A DNA stretch of 64,000 nucleotides, taken from Porphyromonas circumdentaria (lineage in GTDB: Bacteria; Bacteroidota; Bacteroidia; Bacteroidales; Porphyromonadaceae). The notes beneath the pieces were generated by a model that was not told where the DNA came from, made no database searches, and saw only the letters and a program-made list of their open reading frames with translations. Every line of letters begins with the position of its first letter. Position 1 is the first letter of the stretch. Where the stretch lies: positions 1 to 64,000 of the forward strand of contig NZ_FUXE01000007.1 in NCBI RefSeq assembly GCF_900167105.1. The letters run 5' to 3'. Positions 9,143 through 19,433 of this stretch are shown in pieces. The translations under genes and the position numbers were made by a program.

Positions 9143-9862
9143 ATGACACGACTTAGCGTAAATATAAATAAGGTGGCGACTTTACGCAATGCACGTGGGG
9201 GTACTATTCCTAATGTCTTGCAGGTTGCGTTAGATTGCGAACGCTTCGGGGCACAAGGCATAACAGTTCATCCCCGACCCGATGAGAGACATATCCGCTA
9301 CTCCGACGTGCGGGAACTACGTAAGCATATCGCCACAGAGTTTAATATAGAGGGCAATCCCGTTCCCTCCTTTACGGAGCTTGTTTTGGAGGTACTGCCT
9401 GCACAGGTAACCTTGGTGCCCGATGCACCCGATGTTTTGACCTCCAACGCGGGGTGGAATGTAAAAGAACACTTTACCTTTTTGAAAGATGTGATAGCTC
9501 GTTTCAACGATGCGGGCATTCGCACTTCTATTTTTACAGGTACCGATTGCGACAATATCAGTCGTGCTGCCGAGACGGGATGCCATAGAGTAGAGCTATA
9601 TACAGAGCCGTATGCAGCGGCTTTTGCCCAAGGAGAACGAGAGAAAGCCGTAGCCGATTTTGCTCAGGCTGCCCTTCACGCCTCGGCTTGTGGTCTGGAA
9701 GTAAACGCTGGGCATGACCTGAACTTAGAGAACCTCCATTATTTTGCCTCGCAGGTACAACCTCTGGCAGAGGTTTCCATAGGGCATGCTCTCATTGCCG
9801 ACGCGCTTTACCTCGGGTTAGAAGAGACGATCCGTCGATATAGACAACAGCTAATCGTTTAA
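9143..9862 (+). CDS. pdxJ: pyridoxine 5'-phosphate synthase
   Basis: Condenses 1-deoxyxylulose-5-phosphate with 3-amino-2-oxopropyl phosphate to form pyridoxine 5'-phosphate, the last ring-forming step of DXP-dependent vitamin B6 synthesis. At 239 residues it has the family length; it begins with the [18 protein letters not shown] segment and carries the active-site [10 protein letters not shown] motif near residue 45. It is the first gene of a tight plus-strand run with exbB (8 bases later), exbD, a tonB-like gene and a DJ-1 gene. pdxB of the same pathway lies at 54690-55817. Confidence 0.95.
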   Translation: MTRLSVNINKVATLRNARGGTIPNVLQVALDCERFGAQGITVHPRPDERHIRYSDVRELRKHIATEFNIEGNPVPSFTELVLEVLPAQVTLVPDAPDVLTSNAGWNVKEHFTFLKDVIARFNDAGIRTSIFTGTDCDNISRAAETGCHRVELYTEPYAAAFAQGEREKAVADFAQAALHASACGLEVNAGHDLNLENLHYFASQVQPLAEVSIGHALIADALYLGLEETIRRYRQQLIV

Positions 9863-9870
9863 TCAGAAAT

Positions 9871-10602
9871 ATGAAATTCTTACCATTATTACAATTAGAT
9901 GGCATTGTGGCAGATACAATGCAAGATGCACTCACCTCTGTGGGTACAGTTACAGAGAGCCCTGTCACGCTTTCGGTTTGGGAACTGACACTCAAAGGCG
10001 GGTGGATTATGGTGGTTTTAGGCCTACTTTCGCTGGCAGCCATCTACATTTTCGTTAAAAAGTTCTTGGAAGTACGCGCTGCTCTACGCTCCAATTCTTC
10101 CTTTATGGAGCGCATAAAAGACTACATCAACACGCATAGAATAGATGCTGCTCATAACCTTTGCCTCTCAACAGATACTCCCGAGGCTCGTATGATAGAT
10201 AAAGGACTGATGCGACTTGGACGCCCCATGGCAGATATATCCGTCGCTGTAGAGAATGCAGGTAACCTTGAGGTCGGCAAGCTCCAAACGTCAATGCCTT
10301 TGTTAGCTACCATTGCCGCTGGTGCCCCTATGATTGGCTTTCTCGGTACTGTAACGGGTATGGTAAGAGCTTTCTTCGATATGGCCAATGCGGGTACTGC
10401 TATTGACATTTCGCTCCTTTCGGGAGGGATTTACGAAGCATTGGTAACCACTGTCGGAGGTTTGATTGTTGGTATTGTGGCACTGTTTGCCTACAACTTT
10501 TTAGTGGCTCGCATCGACAAAACGGTTAACCTTCTCGAGGCACGCAGTATAGAGTTTATGGATGTGCTCAATGAGTTGGCCGAGCATACCCCACAACAAT
10601 AA
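9871..10602 (+). CDS. exbB: ExbB/TolQ-family proton channel subunit
   Basis: MotA/TolQ/ExbB proton-channel protein of 243 residues, expected to form the inner-membrane motor with ExbD that energises TonB-dependent outer-membrane transport. Three hydrophobic segments are visible (about 46-66, 148-172 and 190-218). The family core is clear in LLATIAAGAPMIGFLGTVTGMVRAFFDM and GIYEALVTTVGGLIVGI. It is followed 14 bases later by exbD and then by a tonB-like gene, the standard arrangement. Confidence 0.93.
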   Translation: MKFLPLLQLDGIVADTMQDALTSVGTVTESPVTLSVWELTLKGGWIMVVLGLLSLAAIYIFVKKFLEVRAALRSNSSFMERIKDYINTHRIDAAHNLCLSTDTPEARMIDKGLMRLGRPMADISVAVENAGNLEVGKLQTSMPLLATIAAGAPMIGFLGTVTGMVRAFFDMANAGTAIDISLLSGGIYEALVTTVGGLIVGIVALFAYNFLVARIDKTVNLLEARSIEFMDVLNELAEHTPQQ

Positions 10603-10616
10603 ACAGCGTTACAAGC

Positions 10617-11042
10617 ATGGCACTCAAACGAAAAACAAAGGTTAATGAGGCATTCAGTATGGCATCGATGACCGATGTTATATTCCTCTTGTTAATCTTC
10701 TTTATGGTGGTGAGCACTTTGGTCGTACCCAATGCTATCAAAGTCAACCTACCCTCTTCACAATCTACAGCTCCCAGCGAGATGCCCATGGTGCGTCTAA
10801 CGCTTACGGCAGAGGGGCGTTGCTACATTGTTACCCCTTCTGCACAAACTCCGCAGGAAGTTACCATCGATTTACTGGCAGAGCAACTCATTCAGACAAG
10901 GGAACAAACCCCCGATATGCTTGTAGCTCTCTACGCTGATGAAGAGGTTCCTTATCGAGAGATCGTAAAGATATTGAACATCACGGCACAGTTGGATTTG
11001 AAGCTGGTACTTGCCACCAAAGCACTACAAGCGAAAGATTAA
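10617..11042 (+). CDS. exbD: ExbD/TolR-family biopolymer transport protein
   Basis: 141-residue inner-membrane protein with one N-terminal transmembrane segment (about 19-40) and a periplasmic ExbD/TolR domain. The Asp that carries protons in this family is at residue 20 (SMASMTDVIFLLLIFFMV). It starts 14 bases after exbB and ends 3 bases before the tonB-like gene, consistent with co-translation of the motor components. Confidence 0.93.
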   Translation: MALKRKTKVNEAFSMASMTDVIFLLLIFFMVVSTLVVPNAIKVNLPSSQSTAPSEMPMVRLTLTAEGRCYIVTPSAQTPQEVTIDLLAEQLIQTREQTPDMLVALYADEEVPYREIVKILNITAQLDLKLVLATKALQAKD

Positions 11043-11045
11043 TTC

Positions 11046-11825
11046 ATGTTGCGCGATCGTTTAATAGCATTAGTTATAACCCTAACGCTCCATATCTTGG
11101 GAGTGGCATTGCTCTTTTGGATAACGCTATCGAGCAGAGTGGTCTCACATACCAAGGAGATAACACTAATCCCAGTAGGGGTTTTAGAGGAGTCGACATC
11201 GCAAGAAGTAGCCGCAGCTGCCGTTGCTTCCTCCCCTGCTCCCGAGCCCGTAGCTCCGCCTGTAACAACAAAACCTACCCCTCCAACTCCTGCAAAGGAG
11301 GCACCTCTTGTTTCTCACAGCAAACCCGAACAAACGATGCCAGCACCGAAACCCAAGCCCGTAGAGCAACCACAAGAAACAGCTGCCGAGAGGGAAGCGA
11401 GGGAGGCAAAGAAAGCACAGGAAGAGGAACGCCGTCGTCGCGAAGAAATCAACCGCAAGGTCGTAGGAGCATTTGGCAAGGGAGGTTCTAAATCGCAAGA
11501 GCATAATGGGGCAGAAGGCAACGCTTCGCAGGGCAAAAGTATCGGCTCGGGCTTCTCTCTTGCAGGACGAAGCATCACAGGCAATGGAGGTATGCCAGCA
11601 CGACCTACAGGCTTCCGCCCCACACGTGGTACTGTAGTAGTGCGTATCGTGGTAAATGATGAGGGACGAGTGATAGAGGCTTCTGAGCGACTTAGGGGAA
11701 CAAACGTGACTGACCCTACCACACTACAGGCGGCGGTACGTGCCGCAAAGGCTACAAGATTCAATCCTCAGCCTGGAGCTGCCGATCAGGAAGGAACTAT
11801 TACTTATCACTTCGACATTCAATAA
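11046..11825 (+). CDS. tonB: TonB-family energy transducer
   Basis: 259-residue protein with an N-terminal transmembrane anchor (about 5-27), a Pro/Ala/Lys-rich periplasmic spacer (about 55-115), a charged helical stretch (AEREAREAKKAQEEERRRREE) and a C-terminal TonB-like domain (about 190-259, containing GTVVVRIVVNDEGRVIEASE and ATRFNPQPGA). It couples the ExbBD motor to TonB-dependent outer-membrane receptors; TolA-like roles share this layout. The position directly after exbB-exbD supports the assignment. No receptor gene is next to it, so its partners are elsewhere. Confidence 0.88.
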   Translation: MLRDRLIALVITLTLHILGVALLFWITLSSRVVSHTKEITLIPVGVLEESTSQEVAAAAVASSPAPEPVAPPVTTKPTPPTPAKEAPLVSHSKPEQTMPAPKPKPVEQPQETAAEREAREAKKAQEEERRRREEINRKVVGAFGKGGSKSQEHNGAEGNASQGKSIGSGFSLAGRSITGNGGMPARPTGFRPTRGTVVVRIVVNDEGRVIEASERLRGTNVTDPTTLQAAVRAAKATRFNPQPGAADQEGTITYHFDIQ

Positions 11826-11849
11826 ATAAACCTTTAGAAAACAAACTGT

Positions 11850-12407
11850 ATGGAAAAGAGAGCATTCGTATTTTTAGCAACAGGCTTTGAAGAGATTGAA
11901 GCTGTTACATCTATCGATGTTTTGCGTCGTGCAGGTATAGCTACCACGACAGTTTCTGTTAACTCTACCCCCGTTGTGGCAGGTGCGCACGGTGTACCCT
12001 ACACAGCAGATAAGACCATTGACCAAATACAAGGGGAAAGAACAGATGCTATGGTACTCCCTGGAGGTCTACCTGGAGCAGACAATCTATATGCTTGCGA
12101 GGCACTCCGCACTATGCTTATTGAGCAAAACAAAGAGGGCAAAATCATTGCTGCTATTTGTGCATCTCCAGCCGTAGTATTGGGCACCATGCACCTTTTA
12201 GAGGGTCGTAAGGCTACTTGTTATCCCTCTTTTGAACCCAAGATGTTAGGGGCAGAGGCTATCGCTCAATATGTGGTTCGAGATGGACATATCATAACAG
12301 GTCAAGGACCCGCTGCCGCAATGCCGTTTGCTTTGGAAGTGGTAGAGGCTCTGACAGATGTGAGCACTCGTAAGAGAGTGGCTAATGAACTTTTGTTCAA
12401 AGAGTAG
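11850..12407 (+). CDS. DJ-1/PfpI (YajL-like) family protein
   Basis: 185-residue DJ-1/ThiJ superfamily protein. The nucleophile-elbow Cys is at residue 104 (AAICASPAVVLG) and the conserved Glu lies in the GFEEIEA motif (residues 12-18). Family members are redox-responsive chaperone or deglycase-like proteins; the exact activity cannot be set from sequence. It starts 24 bases after the tonB-like gene and is probably the last gene of the pdxJ operon. Confidence 0.88.
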   Translation: MEKRAFVFLATGFEEIEAVTSIDVLRRAGIATTTVSVNSTPVVAGAHGVPYTADKTIDQIQGERTDAMVLPGGLPGADNLYACEALRTMLIEQNKEGKIIAAICASPAVVLGTMHLLEGRKATCYPSFEPKMLGAEAIAQYVVRDGHIITGQGPAAAMPFALEVVEALTDVSTRKRVANELLFKE

Positions 12408-12552
12408 AAGGTAAAAAGAGAGCAATAAAAATCCCTTTGAGGCAAAAGAAAAAGAGGTTGGGGCTTTCTTAAACTCTCGCCCATGTTCCCTACAATGCGT
12501 GCAAGCATAGGGTTGTTGAGAGCGGGAGATATACTCCAAAGAAACTCTATAG

Positions 12553-12584
12553 GAGAGAGGGCTATGGCTTTCTCTCTTTTTTTT
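12553..12584 (+). terminator. terminator after the pdxJ-DJ-1 operon
   Basis: GAGAGAGG pairs with CTTTCTCTC (12568-12576) around a short loop, followed by eight T residues. It lies about 150 bases after the DJ-1 stop and upstream of the tRNA-Gly promoter. Confidence 0.6.
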
Positions 12585-12617
12585 GATTTTAAGAGTGTAA
12601 AAAGCCACATTGAGTTA

Positions 12618-12647
12618 TTGTTCAACTCGAAAAAAGTAGTACCTTTG
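12618..12647 (+). promoter_or_regulatory. tRNA-Gly promoter
   Basis: TTG (12618-12620), a 19-base gap, and TACCTTTG (12640-12647) match the Bacteroidota sigma-70 promoter. It ends 31 bases before the tRNA. Confidence 0.75.
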
Positions 12648-12678
12648 CGATGGATTGGAAGACTATTCTCTTCTTTAT

Positions 12679-12751
12679 GCGGAAATAGCTCAGTTGGTAG
12701 AGCATAACCTTGCCAAGGTTAGGGTCGCGAGTTCGAGTCTCGTTTTCCGCT
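12679..12751 (+). tRNA. tRNA-Gly (anticodon GCC)
   Basis: A complete cloverleaf is visible. The acceptor GCGGAAA pairs with TTTCCGC, the D arm contains AGCTCAGTTGGTAGAGC, the anticodon stem TAACC/GGTTA encloses loop TTGCCAA with anticodon GCC, and the T arm contains GTTCGAGTC. The discriminator base is T and CCA is not encoded. Confidence 0.96.
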
Positions 12752-12775
12752 CTCTTTCATGATTTTTAGGTGGAG

Positions 12776-12814
12776 AAGACCATCGGGAGCTGCGGCTCTC
12801 TTGGTCTTTTTTAT
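12776..12814 (+). terminator. terminator after tRNA-Gly
   Basis: AAGACCA (12776-12782) pairs with TGGTCTT (12802-12808) with an inner GGAG/CTC stem, followed by a T run. It lies 25 bases after the tRNA. Confidence 0.75.
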
Positions 12815-12919
12815 TTATGGAGTTCCGCTTTACTCGTATTCTTTCTCTCGTCAAATGGTATTTTAAGCATTGCTCCCTCAGATAGAAATATTCCTAAAGT
12901 CAAGCACAAAGAGAGAAAG

Positions 12920-12950
12920 TTTGATGGGAGAGATACTTTTTGTACTTTCG
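12920..12950 (+). promoter_or_regulatory. candidate promoter of the leucine-rich T9SS gene
   Basis: TTTG (12920-12923), a 19-base gap, and TACTTTCG (12943-12950) resemble the Bacteroidota promoter, with one change in the -7 box. This implies a leader of about 160 bases before the ATG at 13118. Confidence 0.45.
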
Positions 12951-13117
12951 AAGCCGAAGTTTCTATCCTCTCTTTTCTTCAATAGAGTGGGAGAGACCTT
13001 AAATCAGAACATAAAAAGAGGAGAGACACCCTTTGCTCTCTCAGGTAGAGCAACCATAACGAAAGCCTATTCCCTCCTTATAGGTATAAAAAGTAATAGT
13101 ATAATTAGAATGAAAAG

Positions 13118-15181
13118 ATGAGAAGATTTTTTACCGTTGGAGTATTTCTACTGAGCTTTTTTGCTCTGTTTCATACTACCTTTGTAGAGGGTCGTGCAGC
13201 TGTTGAGAGAGAAGATATCCCTCGAAACGTAACACGCAAGAATGCCCATTTATTTAAGACTTTGAGTCGTTCTCTTACCGAGAAACTGGAACAAACCACG
13301 CAAAAGAAGCAAGAGAAGAGAAACGTAATCGCTCGTTTCGATACGACAAAAAATCTTGCCTCTCAGGCACAATCACCCGAGGAGGCGTATGTAGATATCG
13401 TTTTAACCAAAGCTATCGGAGCAGAAGTACGCTTCGGAACCGATGTCCCCGATAATCAAATCGAGGGTTTGGAGTTCGTGCGTGTCATTCCAGATCCCGA
13501 GGGAGGAAGTCATGACACTCGCATTTACCGAGTTTTGAATCAAAAAATCCGTGTAAAAAGTTTGGCAGAAACTCCCCTTCGTATCGTAGATGTCGAGGAA
13601 ACAGGTATTGTCTCTTTCGATGCTTCACACTGCCCAACCCTCGAAGAGTTCTATGCTAATAGAAACCCAGATCTTGCGGTTTTGGACTTCTCTCATAACC
13701 CCTATATGAAAACAATAGCAGCAGCCTTTACAAAAGTCAATAAGGTAAATGTAAAGGGACTTAAGTTCCTTTCTGTTTTCTCAGTGGCTCCTGCACAACT
13801 TTCCGAATTGGATGTAACCGGTTGTGATAATCTCTCTTTTCTTTTGGTATTTGGTAACCAGATTAAAGATGAGAAGATGGCTCAGTTAATTGCCTCTTTA
13901 CCCGATTTATCTGAGAACGATGAACGTGGGATGCTCTTTGTAATTGATGAAAACCCCGTTACTTTCGAAGAAAACAACCGCTGCTCCGTAGCGCATGTCA
14001 ACGCTGCTGTAAAAAAAGACTGGGGTGTATTTAATGAATCTCGCCAACCCTACAAAGGCTATGATTATGCCCCCAACTACAGTGACGATATAATTACCTT
14101 CAATACTAATATAGCCCAAAACGCATCTATCTTCATGCGCATCGAAGGAAAGGATAATGCAGACGTTTTGGTAGATGGGGCCGAATACTGGCAACGTAAG
14201 AGCGAACGCGACGAATATATCCTAAAGAAAAAACAGGTTACTATAAAGGGTAAGGTCGCTTACTTAGATATTTCGGGCTGTGAAATTACCGACTTAAACA
14301 TCTCGGGCAATAAGCATTTGACTACAATCCGCTGTGCAAACAACCCCATGCTCAAAAAGCTAGATGTTTCTCAACACAAAGATTTGAAAGAGCTGGATAT
14401 TACCCAAACGAACATCTTCACACTCGACCTTTCTCAAGCCGAGAATCTAAAGGTGCTTAAGTGTAGCACTTCTAAAATTGGCTCCTTGGATTTGAGCAAA
14501 ACCCCTCTATTACAAGAGCTCAATATATCTAATAACGACATCCGTCAGATAGACCTTAGCCATGCTCCTCTCTTGAAAGAATTGACCGTTAGTGGCTGTT
14601 CTTTGACCGAATTAGACCTCTCTAAGAACCCTCTTTTAGAGAGCATTCAGGCACATGCCAACGAACTCACGAAGCTTCTTTTCGTCTCTGATCAACTCTA
14701 TCGAGTAACCGTTTTTGCCAATAAGATTAAAGGAGAGGCTATGACCGCTATGATGCAATCGCTACCTGTTGTCCAAGATCCCGACCGTCAGGCTTACATT
14801 GCCGTTTTCTATGAAGGAACAGATATGCCCGAGAGTAATATCTGTATGGAGACGGATGTCGAGATAGCTCGTGAAAAACGCTGGAAGGTAACCAAAGTTG
14901 ATGCAGACTATGAGGAAAGCGAATACGGAGGAGTTACAGGTTGCGCTCCTATATATGACGTTCTTAAGACGGCAATTTACCCCAATCCTGCACAAGAGTA
15001 TATCATCGTATCGGGTGTAGAACGTGGAGATCGAGTGGAGCTTCTCACTGTCGAAGGCGTTACGCTGTGGAAGACGCTTGCAGAGCAAAATAGCGTACAC
15101 ATAGATCTCGCAACCGTTCCTGCTGGGTGGTATCTGCTCCAAACAGCAAAAGGGACACACCTCTTACAAGTAACAAAGTAG
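13118..15181 (+). CDS. leucine-rich-repeat surface protein with T9SS sorting domain
   Basis: 687-residue secreted protein. It has an N-terminal signal peptide (about 1-27, RRFFTVGVFLLSFFALFH), an N-terminal region with a first leucine-rich stretch (about 155-250), and a second block of short repeats of the form LDxSxNxxLxxL (about 385-530). A C-terminal T9SS type-A sorting domain follows (about 615-687), beginning IYPNPAQEYIIV and containing VPAGWYLLQT. It is predicted to cross the outer membrane by the type IX system and stay at the surface. A paralogous layout is seen in the broken gene at 23182-25042. The ligand is unknown. Confidence 0.85.
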   Translation: MRRFFTVGVFLLSFFALFHTTFVEGRAAVEREDIPRNVTRKNAHLFKTLSRSLTEKLEQTTQKKQEKRNVIARFDTTKNLASQAQSPEEAYVDIVLTKAIGAEVRFGTDVPDNQIEGLEFVRVIPDPEGGSHDTRIYRVLNQKIRVKSLAETPLRIVDVEETGIVSFDASHCPTLEEFYANRNPDLAVLDFSHNPYMKTIAAAFTKVNKVNVKGLKFLSVFSVAPAQLSELDVTGCDNLSFLLVFGNQIKDEKMAQLIASLPDLSENDERGMLFVIDENPVTFEENNRCSVAHVNAAVKKDWGVFNESRQPYKGYDYAPNYSDDIITFNTNIAQNASIFMRIEGKDNADVLVDGAEYWQRKSERDEYILKKKQVTIKGKVAYLDISGCEITDLNISGNKHLTTIRCANNPMLKKLDVSQHKDLKELDITQTNIFTLDLSQAENLKVLKCSTSKIGSLDLSKTPLLQELNISNNDIRQIDLSHAPLLKELTVSGCSLTELDLSKNPLLESIQAHANELTKLLFVSDQLYRVTVFANKIKGEAMTAMMQSLPVVQDPDRQAYIAVFYEGTDMPESNICMETDVEIAREKRWKVTKVDADYEESEYGGVTGCAPIYDVLKTAIYPNPAQEYIIVSGVERGDRVELLTVEGVTLWKTLAEQNSVHIDLATVPAGWYLLQTAKGTHLLQVTK

Positions 15182-15259
15182 TCGAAAAACTTTATCCTCG
15201 GAGGGTTGTTCCCCAGACTAACGGGACAACTCTCCGACTAAAACAATAAAGGAGTACTA

Positions 15260-15424
15260 TCACAAAGCATTGAGAACAAGGAGAAAAGAAAGTTCCTGTA
15301 CGTATGTACCTCGTCCCTGTATATTAACAGTGATCCCATATTCCCCCTCTTGTAACGACATCTCGTAGAACCACAATGCTTGGTGTATAGGAAATATCTT
15401 TCTCTCTTCCCGATATAATGCCTC
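15260..15424 (-). pseudogene. possible remnant of a coding region
   Basis: A minus-strand open frame of about 54 codons ends with TGA at 15260-15262 and has an in-frame stop immediately upstream. It reads like a beta-rich protein C-terminus (segments LQEGEYGITVNIQGRG and TYVQELSFLL) but lacks a credible start. It could be a decayed gene tail or a chance frame; an open frame of this length is not statistically remarkable. Confidence 0.2.
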
Positions 15425-15444
15425 TTACCGCTATCAATAAAAAG

Positions 15445-15478
15445 AAGCCGAGTAACCCTAAAGGTCGCTCGGCTTTTT
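15445..15478. terminator. bidirectional terminator between the leucine-rich protein gene and tpl
   Basis: AAGCCGAG (15445-15452) pairs with CTCGGCTT (15468-15475), with TTTTT on the plus side and a T-rich stretch on the minus side. It can serve both convergent genes. Confidence 0.75.
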
Positions 15479-15539
15479 CAGTTATTCCCTCCTCACAAAG
15501 AGGAGGTATATTTTTGTGAACTATGCAACGGCTTCTCTC

Positions 15540-16943
<1,404 letters not shown>

Positions 16944-17032
16944 TTATTTAATTTACACACCACAAAAAAGCCCCAAAAGGTATATTCTTAAAAGAACAAA
17001 CCTTAATAGGTCTGTATGTAAATGATGCAATG

Positions 17033-17062
17033 CAAATATACGTATTATTCTCAGATATGCAA
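17033..17062 (-). promoter_or_regulatory. tpl promoter
   Basis: On the minus strand, TTG (17060-17062), a 19-base gap, and TATATTTG (17033-17040) form a full Bacteroidota promoter. The predicted leader is about 105 bases and is followed by the tpl ATG at 16922. Confidence 0.75.
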
Positions 17063-17306
17063 GTAGTAACTCTGTGAGACAATGAAGTATCAAGTATTGC
17101 TCACTCTTTTTCTCCTACCAGAACATTTGCAAGCCTACGAAGGCGAGATGCCAGAGGAGCGTTAGCCCCCTCCCAAAGGCTATACTAAGGAGTATAATAC
17201 ATGGGAGATCACAGAGGAGAGTATCATTTTTTATCCAACATAGACGCTCTAAAATCTTGGTACATAAGAGATCTAAGCTGGTTATAAACATCGAAATCAA
17301 AACACA

Positions 17307-17338
17307 TTTGTAAACTTTTGGAAATACACATATATTTG
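17307..17338 (+). promoter_or_regulatory. promoter of the outer-membrane barrel gene
   Basis: TTTG (17307-17310), a 20-base gap, and TATATTTG (17331-17338) match the Bacteroidota consensus, 83 bases before the ATG at 17421. Confidence 0.7.
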
Positions 17339-17420
17339 CAAATGAGATACCATAAAGTAAAAAATAGATAGACCTTTAATATTAATCGAATATAAGTGTA
17401 TTTATAAACAAGTTTAAATT

Positions 17421-18043
17421 ATGAAGAAAGTATTTTTCGTAACAATGATGTTGCTCTCTTCTGTAGCTTTGTCTTGGGCACAGAAAGGACCCTCTTTTAG
17501 AGCAGATGTAAACTTTATGATCTCAGACTTTGTGGTGCTCTCCAAAAACAGTAGTACCACCATGGGTTCATTACCCACCTTTAGAGTAGGTGGTGCCGCA
17601 GAGTTTGCCATTGCAAAGGGGTGTATGTGGCTCCAGGCTTGGCGTACAGCGTGAAAGGGTTCAAGAGCAGTGTTCTGGGCACCACGACAGTTAGACTTAG
17701 TAGCCGCATTCATTATCTGGAAGTACCCATCAATGTAGGGTATCGCATAGACTTGGGCAATAAGTTTAACGTATCGGTAGAAGTGGGTCCCTATGTAGCT
17801 TTTGGCCTTTTTGGTAGTGCTACCCGAAAGGTAGGTTCGGTAAAAACCTCTAACTCTCTCTTCCAGGAAGATGGCACTATATCCAGATTCGATATGGGTG
17901 TAGGAGCATCGGTAGCCTTGGATTACGACCGATACTACGCAACTTTTGGATATGAGCGCGGATTACTTAATATGTCAACGGAAAGTTCTGCCGTAACATT
18001 GAACAACCTCAATTACATAATGGGTATAGGCTTCCGTTTCTAA
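17421..18043 (+). pseudogene. outer-membrane beta-barrel protein (PorT-like family), frameshifted
   Basis: Two overlapping frames together encode one protein of about 207 residues. The first frame (17421-17654) has a signal peptide (KKVFFVTMMLLSSVALSWAQ) and the first strands. The second frame, from about 17621 to 18043, carries the rest of an eight-strand-like barrel ending in the terminal aromatic GIGFRF. The frames join at a G run (17618-17621): one additional G would restore a continuous AIAKG-VYVAPGLAYS reading. Upstream promoter and downstream sequence look intact. This may be a recent inactivation, slippage-based switching or a sequencing indel. Confidence 0.75.
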
Positions 18044-18324
18044 CACTCTCCACAATATATCCTCTCTCGCAGTAGAGGAGTATGAAGCATGGGTAGTCCG
18101 TAAAAAGGCTACCCATATTTTTATCAAAAGAGATCTGAGTAAGGATACTATAAGAGCTTTTCCTACTCCTTCTACTCTTTACCTCAAACTCTATCCTCCT
18201 TTTGTAAAGGATCTAAAAAAGAGGCTATAAGGCATATTTCTTCTCTCCATTTTCATTGAGAAGTTCAAAGGCTCTTGAGCAAAAACTCTCCGAGACCCAG
18301 TAAAAACCCTATTTTCCACCAGAC

Positions 18325-18421
18325 AATTCTTTATTTTCAGATTGAATATATATATTTCTAATCTGAATATATATATTTTCAAGTTGCATATATATATTTG
18401 TAGATTGCAAATAAAGAATTC
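18325..18421. repeat. 97-bp dispersed element, copy B
   Basis: The left arm AATTCTTTATTTT (18325-18337) is followed by four 21-bp units starting at 18338, 18359, 18380 and 18401, with heptamers CAGATTG, TAATCTG, CAAGTTG and TAGATTG. The right end AAATAAAGAATT is the inverted copy of the left arm. Length and phase are identical to copies A, C and D. Confidence 0.85.
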
Positions 18422-18597
18422 CCCGTAAGATTATAAGTTTATAGAGGTAACAAAACTCTTTTTCTCCTATACGATAAACAAGTTAAAGAGGCTTTGCAAC
18501 AGAATCTACACCACGCTGTTGTTGCTATTCAGGTTCGCTCTCATTTCTATCTACTCTCGACACTTTCTTTATAGAGAATATCTATACAAAAATGGTG

Positions 18598-18605
18598 TAT
18601 ATTTG
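18598..18605 (+). promoter_or_regulatory. -7 box upstream of rsmG
   Basis: TATATTTG matches TAnnTTTG. It is the only good match in the gap and would give a leader of about 160 bases for the rsmG-MBL-gcvP run. Confidence 0.45.
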
Positions 18606-18770
18606 TATCCGCATAGTAAGGGGATAAGGTTATAGCTTTTTTGCCGTGCCTTATTTCGTTTTTGTGTGCTTAAAAAAAGTCTTTTTATGGCGTAGACAAA
18701 AGCATCTACACTTAGCCCAAAAGGCCTTTTACTCCTAAAGAAAAAGAGATCTCTATAGAGACGATACGAT

Positions 18771-19409
18771 ATGACACCACAGGAAGAACTGGCACTTATC
18801 AGTACCACCTTTACCGATATAACCGATCTGCAGAGAGGCCAAATGAAAGCTCTTTGGGAGCTCTATACGGACTGGAACAGCAAGATAAACGTTATATCTC
18901 GTAAGGATATAGAGCATCTTTATCTCCACCATATACTCCATTCCTTGGGGATACTCAAGGTACTGAAGTTTGCCCCCCAAACAAAAGTGATTGACGTGGG
19001 TACGGGAGGCGGGTTCCCTGGCATCCCCCTGGCGATAATGCTACCCGAGGTAGAGTTTACGCTCGTCGATAGCATAGGTAAGAAAATAAAAGTGGCAGAG
19101 AACGTTGCCAACGCCATCGGGTTGTCTAATGTCACCACCTATCATACCCGCGTAGAAAATCTCAAAGAGCAGTGTCACTTTGTAGTAACACGTGCCACGA
19201 TGCCTCTTGCAGAGTTGGTCAAGTTGAGCCGTCATCTCATATCCAAAGAGCAATTTAATGCTCTACCCAACGGTTTTATTGCTCTTAAGGGAGGTAATTT
19301 GGCGGGAGAACTGTCCTCTTTTGGCAAAAAGGCCATGGAAGAAGAGCTTTACCCGTTTCTCCCCGATCTTTATTTCAAAGAGAAAAAGGTTGTCTATCTG
19401 CCCCTTTAA
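18771..19409 (+). CDS. rsmG: 16S rRNA (guanine527-N7)-methyltransferase
   Basis: SAM-dependent methyltransferase (212 residues) that modifies G527 of 16S rRNA. The SAM-binding glycine loop is seen in VIDVGTGGGFPGIPLAIMLP (about 68-87), and the preceding WNSKINVISRKD segment is characteristic of RsmG. It starts a plus-strand run: the MBL hydrolase gene begins 25 bases after its stop and gcvP follows closely. Confidence 0.94.
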   Translation: MTPQEELALISTTFTDITDLQRGQMKALWELYTDWNSKINVISRKDIEHLYLHHILHSLGILKVLKFAPQTKVIDVGTGGGFPGIPLAIMLPEVEFTLVDSIGKKIKVAENVANAIGLSNVTTYHTRVENLKEQCHFVVTRATMPLAELVKLSRHLISKEQFNALPNGFIALKGGNLAGELSSFGKKAMEEELYPFLPDLYFKEKKVVYLPL

Positions 19410-19433
19410 CCCAATAACAAAAACCTATCAGAG

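Larger units (their letters stand above)
15182..15539. other. 358-bp intergenic gap
   Basis: Between two convergent genes. It contains a hairpin without a T-run at about 15195-15240 (CGGAG paired with CTCCG), a possible minus-strand coding remnant (15260-15424) and the shared terminator (15445-15478). Confidence 0.55.
18044..18770. other. 727-bp intergenic gap
   Basis: Contains copy B of the 97-bp element (18325-18421) and the rsmG-side -7 box (18598-18605). No gene or known RNA is apparent in the rest. Confidence 0.6.

Noticed and set aside
8935-9261. 108-residue minus-strand open frame before pdxJ
   Set aside because: It overlaps the pdxJ promoter and start, has low-complexity Arg/Ser-rich composition and no domain.
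18191-18382. 63-residue minus-strand frame over element B
   Set aside because: It is created by the repeat's alternating AT tracts (Ile/Tyr/Phe-rich) and is not conserved in the other copies.
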